From: Pseudogemmobacter bohemicus
Lineage (GTDB): Bacteria; Pseudomonadota; Alphaproteobacteria; Rhodobacterales; Rhodobacteraceae
Direction of reading: 5' to 3'
Assembly (NCBI RefSeq): GCF_003290025.1
Contig: NZ_QNHG01000004.1
Coordinates: 49,687-90,991, forward strand
DNA: 41,305 bases
Below are positions 18,969 to 27,996 of the stretch, one piece after another (position 1 is the first letter of the stretch; each line of letters starts with the position of its first letter). Made by a program: the position numbers and the translations under genes. The notes under the pieces are model-generated. The model was not told the origin of the DNA, ran no database searches, and saw only the letters and a list, made by a program, of their open reading frames with translations.

Positions 18969-19924
18969 GCGGCGCGCTGGCGGATGGCGATCCGCTCGCG
19001 ATGCACGAGGTAGAGGCCCGAGGCGATGATGATGGCGATGCCGGTAAAGCTGAGCCGGTTCGGCAGGTCGTGGAACACGAGGTAGCCAAGGATCACCGCG
19101 ATGACGATCTCGAAATAATGCAGCGGGCCCAGCGTGGCCGAGGGCGCATAGCCCAGAGCCATGGTCATACACATATGGCTGATGCAGGCCCAGAAGCCGA
19201 CCCCGATCAGCCAGAGCCAGGTGATGCCTTCGGGCATGACAAAGGCCAGTTGCGGCAGCGGCCCGTTCCACATCACCATGAGCACCGGCAGGCAGATCAC
19301 CACCCCCGCCCAGCTGGTATGGAACTGCATGGCGACCGGATGCATGAAGGATGACATGCCGCGCGTGACCAGCATGTAAAGTGCGAAACCGAAGGCGGTG
19401 CCCAAGGGCCAGAGCGCCATCAGCCCGAACACCGTCAGCGAAGGCTGGATGATCAGCAGCGAACCGGCAAAGCCGACGATACAGGCGGCGATCCGGCGCG
19501 GGCCGACCTCATCGCCGAAAATCCAGTGGCCGAGGATCAACAGGATAAAGGGCTCCAGAAAGGCCACGGCGAGGGCATCGGCGATGGGCATCACCGTCAA
19601 ACCCGAGACGAAGGAAAAGGTCGAAAACGCCAGCAGAATGGCGCGCAGGAAGACAAGACCAAGCGCGCGGGCGCCAAGCACCGGCGACAGGCCCATCAGC
19701 AGGATCACCGGCGCCATCATCAGCCCCTGGACGATGAACCGTGCCGCCGTGATCCAGCCGACCGGGATCCCGGCCTGGGCCGCCAGTTTCGACGACACAT
19801 CCAAAAGCGGCGCCAGGGTGCAAAAGGCCAGCATCAGGATAATGCCGGGCAGGATGCGGTCGGTGGCGCGGACGGAGTGCGATGTCACGGGCGCGGATTG
19901 GGAAAGGGCCTTGGTCATGCCCAT
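18941..19924 (-). CDS. EamA-family (DMT) exporter
   Basis: Protein of 327 aa with about ten hydrophobic segments in two five-helix EamA repeats (about 25-165 and 175-310), the layout of drug/metabolite transporters such as RarD, YdcZ-like and S-adenosylmethionine carriers. The substrate is unknown. Two ATGs (19924 and 19918) compete without a strong ribosome site; the longer is given. Transcribed toward thiamine pyrophosphokinase, with a 28-bp tail-to-tail overlap. Confidence 0.85.
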   Translation of the reverse strand: MGMTKALSQSAPVTSHSVRATDRILPGIILMLAFCTLAPLLDVSSKLAAQAGIPVGWITAARFIVQGLMMAPVILLMGLSPVLGARALGLVFLRAILLAFSTFSFVSGLTVMPIADALAVAFLEPFILLILGHWIFGDEVGPRRIAACIVGFAGSLLIIQPSLTVFGLMALWPLGTAFGFALYMLVTRGMSSFMHPVAMQFHTSWAGVVICLPVLMVMWNGPLPQLAFVMPEGITWLWLIGVGFWACISHMCMTMALGYAPSATLGPLHYFEIVIAVILGYLVFHDLPNRLSFTGIAIIIASGLYLVHRERIAIRQRAAQRETARIA

Positions 19925-20310
19925 GGCTAGCCCGCGCGGATCGCAGCTGCCATGCTGAAAACGACAGCAGGCTGCCCGATTTCGCGGCAATGATTCTGGG
20001 GGCCGGTTCAGCGGCCATCCCGGATCTGCCCGGCCATTGCACCACGCCGGCCCGGCCCGGCCCGGCCCGGGACGAGACGGGCCAGTCAGCCCAGTCACCA
20101 GCGCTACAAAGCGGACCGGCCGGATCAGACGATCAGCGGCATCGCGCTTGCAAGGCCCAGGGGCCGGCGGTGCAAACCGGGCGGACCGGATCAGACCAGG
20201 AGCGGCCCGGTTCTCGCAAGGCCTTGCTGAACAGGGTGAAAACCGGGTGGGCCGGGCTGGCCCGCAGCCTCCCGATCCGCCAGGAATTACCCGCCCGCCC
20301 GGGCGGCGGC
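19925..20310. other. GC-rich gene-free stretch with short repeats
   Basis: About 390 bp without a credible gene. It holds a (CCCGG)n run near 20049-20070 and two related blocks around CGGACCGG.CGGATCAGA and GGCGGACCGGATCAGACC (near 20112-20200). Open frames through it are GC-driven. The promoter of the exporter gene should lie near its left side. Confidence 0.4.
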
Positions 20311-20856
20311 TCAGCCGAAATGCCGGATGCCGCTTTCCGTCACCATCACATCCAGCCGCTGATCGGTGCTGTCGATCGGCACTTCGGCCATTTCCTGGGC
20401 GTCAAAGGCAAAGCCCACGGCGAGCGTCGGGCGCCTTGTGCGCAGCATCTCCAGCGTGCGGTCATAAAAGCCGCCGCCATAGCCCAGCCGGTAGCCGCGC
20501 GCGTCAAAGGCCAGCATGGGGACGATGACGACTTCCGGCTCAAGCCAGGCGCCTTCGGCCGGGATCAGCGCCTTGAAGGCACCCTCGACCAGCGCTGCGC
20601 CGGGTGTCCATTCGCGAAATTGCAGCGGCATGTCGCGGCCCGGGATCACCGGCAGCCCCACCGGCCCCTGATGTGCCGCCATGGCAGGCAAAGGGTCGAT
20701 CTCGGTCCGGAAGGGCATGTAACCCGAAAGGACCTTGCCGGCATGGGCGGCAAGGAAATCCGCCAGCAGTGCAGCCGCCTGCCCCTGCCCTTTCGCGAAG
20801 GCCTCTGCCCGGGCCGCCGTTGCCGCCGCGCGCGCCGCCGCCTTGATCTCTTTCAT
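20311..20856 (-). CDS. 5-formyltetrahydrofolate cyclo-ligase
   Basis: Protein of 181 aa converting 5-formyl-THF to 5,10-methenyl-THF with ATP. The hallmark LGYGGGFYDR motif (residues about 123-132) is present, with the basic N-terminal helix and the conserved SGYMPFRTEIDP segment. Length is typical. Its ATG overlaps the mgtE stop by four bases (ATGA), so the two genes are cotranscribed and translationally coupled. No ssrS (6S RNA) sequence, often adjacent to this gene, is recognised here. Confidence 0.95.
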   Translation of the reverse strand: MKEIKAAARAAATAARAEAFAKGQGQAAALLADFLAAHAGKVLSGYMPFRTEIDPLPAMAAHQGPVGLPVIPGRDMPLQFREWTPGAALVEGAFKALIPAEGAWLEPEVVIVPMLAFDARGYRLGYGGGFYDRTLEMLRTRRPTLAVGFAFDAQEMAEVPIDSTDQRLDVMVTESGIRHFG

Positions 20857-22223
20857 AGCAATATCACCGTCGCGAGGCCCAGAAACGCAAAGAAACCGAT
20901 CACATCGGTCATTGTCATCACGAATGTGCCCGAGGCAAGCGCCGGGTCAAAGCCCAGCCGCTCCAGCCCCAGCGGCACCAGGATTCCCGCCAGCGCGGCC
21001 ACCAGCAGGTTGATGACCATCGCCATCGCCAGCACCAGCCCCAGCCAGGGCATGCCCAGCACCAGCCACCCCGCCAGCCCCATCAGACAGGCAAAGACCG
21101 CGCCATTGATCAGCCCTGCCAGCGCCTCGCGCCGGATCACCCGCATCGCATTCGAGACCGTCAGATCCCGGGTCGCCAGCGCCCTGACCGCAACCGTCAG
21201 CGCCTGCGTCCCCGCAATCCCCCCCATCGAGGCGATGATCGGCATCAGCGCCGCCAGGATCACGATCTGGCCGATGGTGCTTTCAAACTGCCCGATCACC
21301 AGCGCCGAGATATTCGCCGTGATCAGATTTATGAAAAGCCAGGGGATGCGGCTTTTCACCGTCACCAGCACCCCGTCCTGGATCGAGGCCTCATCCGACA
21401 CGCCCGCGAGGCGCAGCATGTCCTCTTCATGCTCTTCATCCAGCACATTCATCGCATCGTCGATGGTGATGACACCCACGAGCCGCCCGTCTTCATCCAC
21501 CACCGGGCAGGAGATCAGGTGATACTGGTTGAAGTAATAGGCGACATCGGCCTCCTCATCGGTGGCCTTCACCGTGCGGAAACTGTCCTCGGTGATATCT
21601 TTCAGCTTCGCGTCGCGCGCGGCCGAGAGGATGCGGCCCAGGGTGACATAGCCCGTCGGGCGCATCCTCGGATCGGCAAGGATCACATGGTAGAACTGAT
21701 CGGGCAGCCATTCGGCGCCGCGCAGGAAATCAATCGTCTCGCCCACATCCCAGTGTTCGGGCGCGACCACCACCTCTCGCTGCATCAGGCGCCCGGCGGA
21801 ATATTCCGGATAGGACATCGCCTGTTCGACCGCGACACGGTCGGCATCTTCCAGCGCATCAAGGATCTTTTCCTGCGCCGGCTCGTCGAGGTCTTCGAGA
21901 ATATCGACCACGTCATCGGTGTCGAGTTCACGGACCGCCTCGGCCACCACCTCATCGGGCAGCGCTTCAATGACCTCTTCCCGGATCGACTCGTCGATCT
22001 CGGACAGCACATTGCCGTCGATGCCACCATGCCAGAGCGCCAGCAGCCCACTGCGGTCGGATGAGGAAATCTGTTCCAGAAGGTCGGCGATATCGGCGGC
22101 GTGCAGCGGATCCAGCAGCGCGTCCAGCCGCTCGGTATCCTTCGCCTCAACGGCGTCGAGCACCTGATCCAGGCGTTCGGCGGCCATTTGCTCCTCGTCG
22201 CGCTCTTCGACCGTTTCCTTCAT
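20853..22223 (-). CDS. mgtE: Magnesium transporter MgtE
   Basis: Protein of 456 aa, homodimeric Mg2+ channel of the inner membrane. Order: acidic superhelical N-domain (about 10-140, with LHAADIADLLEQ), two CBS domains (about 145-270, with VGVITIDDAMNVL) and five C-terminal membrane helices (about 290-456) including the pore-lining ALMPIIASMGGIAGTQAL segment. In known MgtE the N and CBS domains close the pore when cytoplasmic Mg2+ is high. Cotranscribed with the cyclo-ligase gene and divergent from guaD. Confidence 0.95.
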   Translation of the reverse strand: MKETVEERDEEQMAAERLDQVLDAVEAKDTERLDALLDPLHAADIADLLEQISSSDRSGLLALWHGGIDGNVLSEIDESIREEVIEALPDEVVAEAVRELDTDDVVDILEDLDEPAQEKILDALEDADRVAVEQAMSYPEYSAGRLMQREVVVAPEHWDVGETIDFLRGAEWLPDQFYHVILADPRMRPTGYVTLGRILSAARDAKLKDITEDSFRTVKATDEEADVAYYFNQYHLISCPVVDEDGRLVGVITIDDAMNVLDEEHEEDMLRLAGVSDEASIQDGVLVTVKSRIPWLFINLITANISALVIGQFESTIGQIVILAALMPIIASMGGIAGTQALTVAVRALATRDLTVSNAMRVIRREALAGLINGAVFACLMGLAGWLVLGMPWLGLVLAMAMVINLLVAALAGILVPLGLERLGFDPALASGTFVMTMTDVIGFFAFLGLATVILL

Positions 22224-22390
22224 GGACGCTCCTTCACCGCATTCTGCGGTTTTACCGGAAGCCGTTTGCGGGAAACAGGGGCAAGCGGCGGATTTCCTTT
22301 CGCAGATGAAGGCTTATTGTAACACCGCAAACAAGAAATGTGCGAAGCGGGGCGCCTGCGCACCGGCGCATGCGCGAACCGGAGGGACAA

Positions 22391-23668
22391 ATGGCGGATC
22401 TTCTGCTGGGTCAGGTGCTCAGTTTCCGGGATGACCCGTTTGAGATGGGCGAAGCGGCGGCGCAGCATATCGAACAGGGCGCGGTGCTGGTCGAGGGTGG
22501 GCTGATCCGTGCCATCGGCGAAGCGGCCGCGCTGCGGGCGGCCCATCCGGGCGCGCGGCTCCATGATTACGGGCGCGACCTGATCTCGGCCGGGTTCATC
22601 GATGCCCATGTGCATTATCCCCAGACGGCGATCATTGCCTCCTGGGGCAAGCGGCTGATCGACTGGCTGAACCTCTATACTTTCCCAGAGGAGATGCGCT
22701 TTGCCGATCCCGCCTATGCGGAAGAGATCGCCGGGCGCTATCTCGATCTGGTGCTGGCAAGGGGGACGACGAGTATCTGTTCCTATGCGACGATTCACCC
22801 CGCCTCGGTCGATGCGATTTTCGGCGCGGCAAAAGCGCGCGGAATGCGGGTCTGGGCCGGCAAGACCTGCATGGACCGCAACGCCCCCGAGGGCCTGCGC
22901 GACACCGCGCAATCCGCCTATGATGACAGCCGCGCGCTTTTGCAGAAATGGCATGGGATCGACCGTCTCTCCTATGTGATCACGCCGCGTTTCTCGCCCA
23001 CCTCGACGCCCGAACAACTGGCGGTGCTTGGCGCCCTTTGGCGTGAGAACCCGTCCTGCCTGATGCAGACGCATCTGTCGGAACAGACCGACGAGATCGC
23101 CTGGGTGAAAGAGCTGTTCCCGCAATCGCGCGACTATCTCGACACTTATGAGGCCCAGGGCCTCTTGCGAGAAGGCGCGGTCTACGGCCATGCGATCTGG
23201 CTGACCGGGCGCGAGAAGGCGCGACTGACCGAGGCCGGTGCCAGCCTCGTCCATTGCCCGACCTCGAACACCTTCATCGGATCGGGCCTGTTCGACATGG
23301 GCCTTGCGCGCAGCCTGCGGGTGGGTCTGGCCACCGATACCGGCGGCGGCTCGTCCTTCTCGATGCTGCGCACCATGGCCGCCGCCTATGAGATCGCCCA
23401 GCTGCGCGGCGAGGCCCTGCACCCGGCGCAACTCTGGTGGCTTGCCACCACCGGCTCCGCCCGCGCATTGCATGCCGAGAGGCAGATCGGCAATATCGCC
23501 CCCGGCATGGAGGCCGATCTGGTGGTGATCAACCTCGCCTCCACCCCGGCAATCGCCCAGGCCAGCACCCGCGCCGAAACCCTCTGGCAAGCCCTGTTCC
23601 CGACCATAATGATGGGCGACGACCGTGCGATCCGGGATGTCTGGCTCGGGGGAAGGCGGTATTCGTAG
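22391..23668 (+). CDS. guaD: Guanine deaminase
   Basis: Protein of 425 aa hydrolysing guanine to xanthine and ammonia. It is an amidohydrolase-superfamily barrel; the zinc ligands HVH are at residues 73-75, and the downstream motifs TRFSPT-like, QTHLSEQ, HCPTSN and DTGGGSS are all present and specific for guanine deaminase. The ATG follows GGAGG. It is the last core gene before the island; sequence character changes within a few tens of bases after its stop. Confidence 0.95.
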   Translation: MADLLLGQVLSFRDDPFEMGEAAAQHIEQGAVLVEGGLIRAIGEAAALRAAHPGARLHDYGRDLISAGFIDAHVHYPQTAIIASWGKRLIDWLNLYTFPEEMRFADPAYAEEIAGRYLDLVLARGTTSICSYATIHPASVDAIFGAAKARGMRVWAGKTCMDRNAPEGLRDTAQSAYDDSRALLQKWHGIDRLSYVITPRFSPTSTPEQLAVLGALWRENPSCLMQTHLSEQTDEIAWVKELFPQSRDYLDTYEAQGLLREGAVYGHAIWLTGREKARLTEAGASLVHCPTSNTFIGSGLFDMGLARSLRVGLATDTGGGSSFSMLRTMAAAYEIAQLRGEALHPAQLWWLATTGSARALHAERQIGNIAPGMEADLVVINLASTPAIAQASTRAETLWQALFPTIMMGDDRAIRDVWLGGRRYS

Positions 23669-23689
23669 CGGTGTGTCGGCAGCAGTTGC

Positions 23690-24207
23690 CAAAAAAAGGA
23701 GAAGACGGCGCAACCGCAAGGAATAGCGTGCGCAAGGGCGTCAAGTGAAATCGGACAGCCTGCCCAGAACTGTTCCAAAATATGGGCAATCGCAGCCCGA
23801 TCATAGATCCCTGCACTCCCGCCAACCGGCGCAATCCCCTCGTCTTCCAGCACAGCCGTCAGTTCATCCCAGGCAAGGCCAGCCCTGACACCGAGATTGC
23901 GAAAACTGATATAGTTCTCCAGAAAGACTTTCCTGTCCCCCGTTGAAAGCCGTGACTGGGCACCGCCCCTTGGCCCCTTGACCCTGCGATGCGGCAAATC
24001 ATTCCTACGACAGAACGTTGAGAGTTCAGTCGTGCGAAGTCCCAGACCCACCGCAAAGGCCTCCATCGAAATCGCCTCATCCTCCTGGGCGAGATGGCAA
24101 CGGTTGACCAGCACGGAAGCGAAACCTGTCTTCGGAACATATTTCTCGGTCCTCACCCGCAGAGAGCCCAGGAAAGTAGCGTATATGGAGCGCCCAGCAA
24201 TCGCCAC
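23690..24207 (-). pseudogene. TniQ-like protein remnant (C-terminal part only)
   Basis: The open frame reads for about 170 residues as two helix-turn-helix-like repeats: an SLRVRTEKYVPKTGF..LV segment, then SMEAFAVGLGLRTTELSTFC, and later NLGVRAGLAWDELTAVLEDE followed by IYDRAAIAHILEQF. This pattern resembles the C-terminal region of TniQ/TnsD-type target-selection proteins. The expected N-terminal zinc-binding domain is missing, and the frame runs on into the antisense strand of guaD, so both ends look truncated. It is probably a scar of a Tn7/Tn5053-like transposon. Family assignment is by pattern only. Confidence 0.45.
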
Positions 24208-24246
24208 TCCCAGGAACCGTAAGCAGCGGAAGCAGCGGAAGCAGTC

Positions 24247-24339
24247 GGTTAGTGTCGCGGCATCGATCCGCCCGCAAACACACCTGCGCTCGCGTCACAA
24301 ATCTGCTTTTAAAGCAAGCAGCAAATGGTTAGTGTTGCG
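24247..24339. repeat. Direct repeat GGTTAGTGTYGCG, two copies 80 bp apart
   Basis: The 13-bp sequence GGTTAGTGTCGCG (24247-24259) recurs as GGTTAGTGTTGCG (24327-24339) exactly 80 bp later, between the TniQ-like remnant and the methyltransferase. Spaced short repeats of this type are seen at the ends of Tn7-like elements as transposase sites; they could instead be operator sites for the methyltransferase gene, as the second copy is 15 bp before its start. Confidence 0.4.
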
Positions 24340-24353
24340 CCGAGATCAGGGAA

Positions 24354-26030
24354 ATGGGAATTATAGTGTCTCAACCAGACGCGCGTCGTGCAAAAAAAGA
24401 CCTTGGTGCGTTCTATACTCATCAAGCGCTGTCAGACTTAATTTGCAAATGGGTGATCCAATCACCCGACGAGAGCGTGCTCGAGCCGAGTTTCGGAGGC
24501 TGCGGATTCATAAGATCAGTCAGGGACAGGCTCAGCGCAATAAGAGAAAATGCGTCTCTGAGTAAACTATACGGCTGCGACATAGATCAAAGCGCATTTG
24601 CACACCTATCTGAGATATTTGAACAACCCGTGGATCTCTGCCGATTCCATGATGGCGACTTCCTAGCACAGGACTTTCCACAATCTTGGCCAAGAGAATT
24701 CGACGTTGTGGTAGGTAACCCCCCCTATCTGGCATATCAAAAGCTAGACGTACAACGTAGAGAGGATGTCCTTTCTCAACTTAAAACTTCAGGCCTCAAT
24801 CTTGACCGTCGCGCAAGCCTTTGGGCTTACTTTGTCGCCCTTAGTGTTCTTTACACGGCTAAAGGGGGGCGAAATGCATGGGTTCTGCCTAGTAGCTTTC
24901 TATACGCAAACTACTCCAAAGCGCTGCGAGTATTTCTTTCGCAAAGCTTTACTAGATGTTGCGCATTCGAACTGAAGGAACGTCAGTTCCTCCTAGAGGG
25001 TACTGAGGAGAAGTCCATTGTACTTTTGTGCGAAGATAGAAAATCTCTTGCGAATGATAGCCGCACCATCGATATCCCATTGGTCCGGTGCGATGGTGTC
25101 AAGGATGTTGACATAGCTATCAAGAGCTGGAGCCTTCGCCTGCCAAGAAGATCTGCACATTGCGGATCTTCAGTTTTTGATAGCCTCTCCGTAGGGCAAC
25201 AAAGGATCTTCCAGCGCATTGAATCAAATCATAATGCGCGGTCGCTTGGCGACTATCTGTCCGTCAGAATCGGTCTTGTTACAGGTAATAATCGCTTCTT
25301 TCTCTTGAATGAAGAAGGCAGGCTAAAAGCAGCTCTGCGCAAAGACGAACTGTGTGAAGTTCTCCCGAGATTTCAATTCGCCTCGGGAGTAAGTTTCTCC
25401 ACCGACGACCACGACGCGCTTATTTCTGGTGGAGGTAAGGGCTACTTGGTAAGTGTTTCCGATAGTACTGCGAGTTCATCGGAGATGAAGAATTATCTGG
25501 AGATGTACCCCGACGAAGATATCGCCGCATGCTCAACGTTTAAGAAAAGAGCAATCTGGAGCAATGTCGAGGACGGCTCACCTCCAGATGCGTTCCTTCC
25601 GGTCATGCAGCACCATGGGCCGCGTTTAGTGCTCAATCTCAGTGGCGTCAATTGCACGAATTCGGTATACAGAGCATATTTTAAAGATAACCAGACTTTA
25701 GCAGAACGGAAGCTTCTGTCACTTTCACTTCTCTCAACATTTTCTCAGGTTTCTTCGGAAATGTGCGGGCGGTCGTATGGATCCGGCGCCTTGAAGCACG
25801 AGCCTCGGGAGGCAGAGAGGATCAAGGTATTGATGCCGCGAATTGGCCAGAGAGCAGTAAATTTGGCATTCTCGCAGGTAGACCGAATTTTAAGAGGCGG
25901 TAACTTGGTGGAGGCGCGACAGTATGTCGACAGAATACTTCTGAAAGCACTCGGGGGAGTTGACGTCGGTTCGACGGCAGCAATATTGGATTCGAGTCTA
26001 CAAAAAATGAAAGCCCACCGCCACAGATAG
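24354..26030 (+). CDS. N6-adenine DNA methyltransferase (Eco57I/type IIG-like)
   Basis: Protein of 558 aa. Motif X LGAFYT (17-22), motif I LEPSFGGCGF (43-52), motif II CDID (75-78) and catalytic motif IV NPPY (122-125) are in gamma-class order. A C-terminal half beginning about residue 290 contains SVRIGLVTGNNRFFLL, the usual entry to the target-recognition domain of Eco57I-like enzymes. No nuclease motif is in the chain, so it modifies DNA and would need a separate restriction partner. It converges with the three-gene signalling operon. The ATG at 24354 has AGGGA very close; a GTG at 24366 with better spacing (GGGA-N6) is an alternative start. GC is clearly lower than in core genes. Confidence 0.85.
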   Translation: MGIIVSQPDARRAKKDLGAFYTHQALSDLICKWVIQSPDESVLEPSFGGCGFIRSVRDRLSAIRENASLSKLYGCDIDQSAFAHLSEIFEQPVDLCRFHDGDFLAQDFPQSWPREFDVVVGNPPYLAYQKLDVQRREDVLSQLKTSGLNLDRRASLWAYFVALSVLYTAKGGRNAWVLPSSFLYANYSKALRVFLSQSFTRCCAFELKERQFLLEGTEEKSIVLLCEDRKSLANDSRTIDIPLVRCDGVKDVDIAIKSWSLRLPRRSAHCGSSVFDSLSVGQQRIFQRIESNHNARSLGDYLSVRIGLVTGNNRFFLLNEEGRLKAALRKDELCEVLPRFQFASGVSFSTDDHDALISGGGKGYLVSVSDSTASSSEMKNYLEMYPDEDIAACSTFKKRAIWSNVEDGSPPDAFLPVMQHHGPRLVLNLSGVNCTNSVYRAYFKDNQTLAERKLLSLSLLSTFSQVSSEMCGRSYGSGALKHEPREAERIKVLMPRIGQRAVNLAFSQVDRILRGGNLVEARQYVDRILLKALGGVDVGSTAAILDSSLQKMKAHRHR

Positions 26031-26202
26031 TCGAAAGCCCACCAGTTAATTAGAAGCTGTATCCGTGAGGCCCCTAGGATAGTTATATGGTAAAGCTTTC
26101 CAGAGCTTTCCTCTGGCCACAACGAGGATGACAGTGGCGGATCGCTCACTCATTTCAGCGAATGATTGATTACTATAGGTCCCCTGACATGCGAAGCAAT
26201 AT

Positions 26203-26889
26203 CTAAATCCAGTGGTCATTCCAGCAGCTTCGAAGAAACGTTAAGTCCCTTCCCTTTGCAGGGTCACTGAAATACTGCTGCATTCGCAACATTAGAGGAT
26301 TGAAGCAAAGGCCTTCACTAGTTTTTACATGTTTCAGAATTGTGCGATCTTCGCGCAATATTTCTTTCCATCTGTCTTCAAAAAAGTTTGCCGCCACGAT
26401 CTCAAGCAAGAGTACCGTATCAAGGGGGAAGGCCGCCCATCGAGGAACCTTAAATGAAGCATCTAGGCTTCTATCCTCATGGTGGTGCCCACCATACTGC
26501 ATGTGCAACCTTGGACCAGGCTGACCAATGTTTCCCACGTCGAAGTGCCATCTCGGGCATTCCCTATCCCGATCCTTGTACTCTAAGACAAGAACCGTCA
26601 CCCAATCTTGGTAGGGAAACTCTTCCTGCGTCCTCACACAAATCTTCTCCACCATAATCAGTGGATGAAAACTACTTCCATCACGCCGATCTTTGCACTC
26701 ATTGAACTTTATGGGCTCGCCTTTAGATATACTATACTGCCATGCTGGGCTTGTTTTCGCTTGCCTTAGCTGGGCAACGGCAGGTGCAACAGCGTTGCAA
26801 CTCTCCCCATCTAGAATCCCTGCCTCAACATACTTCCATACCGATGACTCAATCGCTGAGGCCATGTCACGACCGTGAATTATCGGCAT
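26203..26889 (-). CDS. Unknown protein with HxD and HxQxGG motifs, third gene of the kinase operon
   Basis: Protein of 228 aa, cytoplasmic, no signal or membrane segment. The middle (about 95-135) has strands followed by WHFD (114-117) and LHMQYGG (128-134), then HHH. The His/Asp/Gln spacing suggests a metal or nucleotide site. After it comes VPRWAAFPLDTVLLLEIVAANFF, a helix ending in the pattern of a small family I recall only vaguely from other bacteria (WHFH.D...HLQFGG...PR...P...). I do not assign a function. Its ATG overlaps the receiver gene's stop by one base (TAATG), so its output is tied to the kinase and receiver, and it is a natural candidate for the effector. Confidence 0.8.
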   Translation of the reverse strand: MPIIHGRDMASAIESSVWKYVEAGILDGESCNAVAPAVAQLRQAKTSPAWQYSISKGEPIKFNECKDRRDGSSFHPLIMVEKICVRTQEEFPYQDWVTVLVLEYKDRDRECPRWHFDVGNIGQPGPRLHMQYGGHHHEDRSLDASFKVPRWAAFPLDTVLLLEIVAANFFEDRWKEILREDRTILKHVKTSEGLCFNPLMLRMQQYFSDPAKGRDLTFLRSCWNDHWI

Positions 26890-27995
26890 TATCGCGCAAT
26901 CCTTCCGGCAACGACATCCGCAGCGATTTCCAAATCACTTTGATCTATAGCGAGGTGCGGACTTCTGTCCAATTCTCCTCGAACATAGCAGTCAAAGCAT
27001 ACTCTCTTTTTTTCGGCATAAGGCAGAAGATATTTATCATACAGAGAGAGTGAGTTTCTCCTCTCTGAAGGAGATCCGCATACGGTGCACGCAAATGCAA
27101 ATAGCTCATCAGAGCTATTACTCCATTTCGAGACAGCGGGCTTTAGATCCAAGCCAAGGGCCTTTGAAATTACTTTAGCTCGGTCTGCGCCTTTTATGGA
27201 CGTCAAAGGCGATCCGATTTCTCGATCCGCCCATGCTTCGAGCCTATGTCTCCACAAACGCGTCCATCCATCGCTGAACACCCCAGAGTAACCCATCCCC
27301 AAAGCGACTAGCTTCTCCACCGCAGCTGAAACTTGATTAGGCTCGTTCTCAATCCCTAATCTAGCTGAGATGTCGCGAGGCGAAAGCAGCGGTCCAGGTC
27401 GTTCGATGAGTTGCCTCAAGACTAATCGCGCAACAACATGTGTCACTGAGTCCGCGTTTAGAACATCGATTGCAAACCCGTGCAGTGGCATTGTTTCAAA
27501 TTCATCCACGCTCAAAGCAAGTAAGGAGGCCGCACCACCCTGCCCGAGCAGACAAGCAGCTATATCCTTGTAACCTTTCGCTAAACCTCGCATCTGTCGG
27601 TGGCATTCGGCACGATAACCGCGATCACTCAAGCGTCCCTTCATATACTTCTGGTCAAAAAGATCGTGAGATGTCTTATCTATACTGAAGATCCGCTTGA
27701 TATTCTCTTCGGTGGAGACCAGAATAATAGGAAAATCCAATTCTGGGCGTTCCAAGAGTGACTCTCTCAAAATTTGCGCGAGTGCACCTGCTTTATAGTT
27801 GTTCTCCTCAAGATTCTCGTCGTCTAGCCTAAAGTCGAGCGCGACAATACAAGGAGCCTTCTCCAGCAGGGCGTCACGTAACTTCATAGGCTCAACTGGT
27901 TCAAACTGATCGTCGATCATCATTCCATGCTGGCTGAGGAGCCGCGAAATCCTTGTCCTGTCTTCAGCATTATCATCTATAAAGAATCCAAGCAT
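26889..27995 (-). CDS. Receiver-domain protein with C-terminal Cys4 zinc ribbon
   Basis: Protein of 368 aa. The first ~120 residues form a CheY-like receiver. All canonical positions are present: Asp7 and Asp8, phospho-acceptor Asp54 in VALDFRL, Ser94/Thr95 in ILVST and Lys116 in FDQKYM. The usual Pro after Lys is missing, and the sequence around Asp54 is followed by an acidic insertion (DDENLEEN). A middle winged-helix-like stretch (about 185-265, with RPGPLLSPRDISARLGI and GVFSDGWTRLWRH) follows. Then comes a Cys4 ribbon (Cys303, Cys306, Cys333, Cys336). It starts one base after the kinase stop and overlaps the next gene by one base, so it is the cognate partner of the kinase. It is not a standard OmpR or NarL regulator. 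Confidence 0.85.
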   Translation of the reverse strand: MLGFFIDDNAEDRTRISRLLSQHGMMIDDQFEPVEPMKLRDALLEKAPCIVALDFRLDDENLEENNYKAGALAQILRESLLERPELDFPIILVSTEENIKRIFSIDKTSHDLFDQKYMKGRLSDRGYRAECHRQMRGLAKGYKDIAACLLGQGGAASLLALSVDEFETMPLHGFAIDVLNADSVTHVVARLVLRQLIERPGPLLSPRDISARLGIENEPNQVSAAVEKLVALGMGYSGVFSDGWTRLWRHRLEAWADREIGSPLTSIKGADRAKVISKALGLDLKPAVSKWSNSSDELFAFACTVCGSPSERRNSLSLYDKYLLPYAEKKRVCFDCYVRGELDRSPHLAIDQSDLEIAADVVAGRIAR

Positions 27996-27996
27996 T

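Noticed and set aside
23386-23689. C-terminal continuation of the TniQ-like frame
   Set aside because: Simply the antisense of the guaD 3' end.
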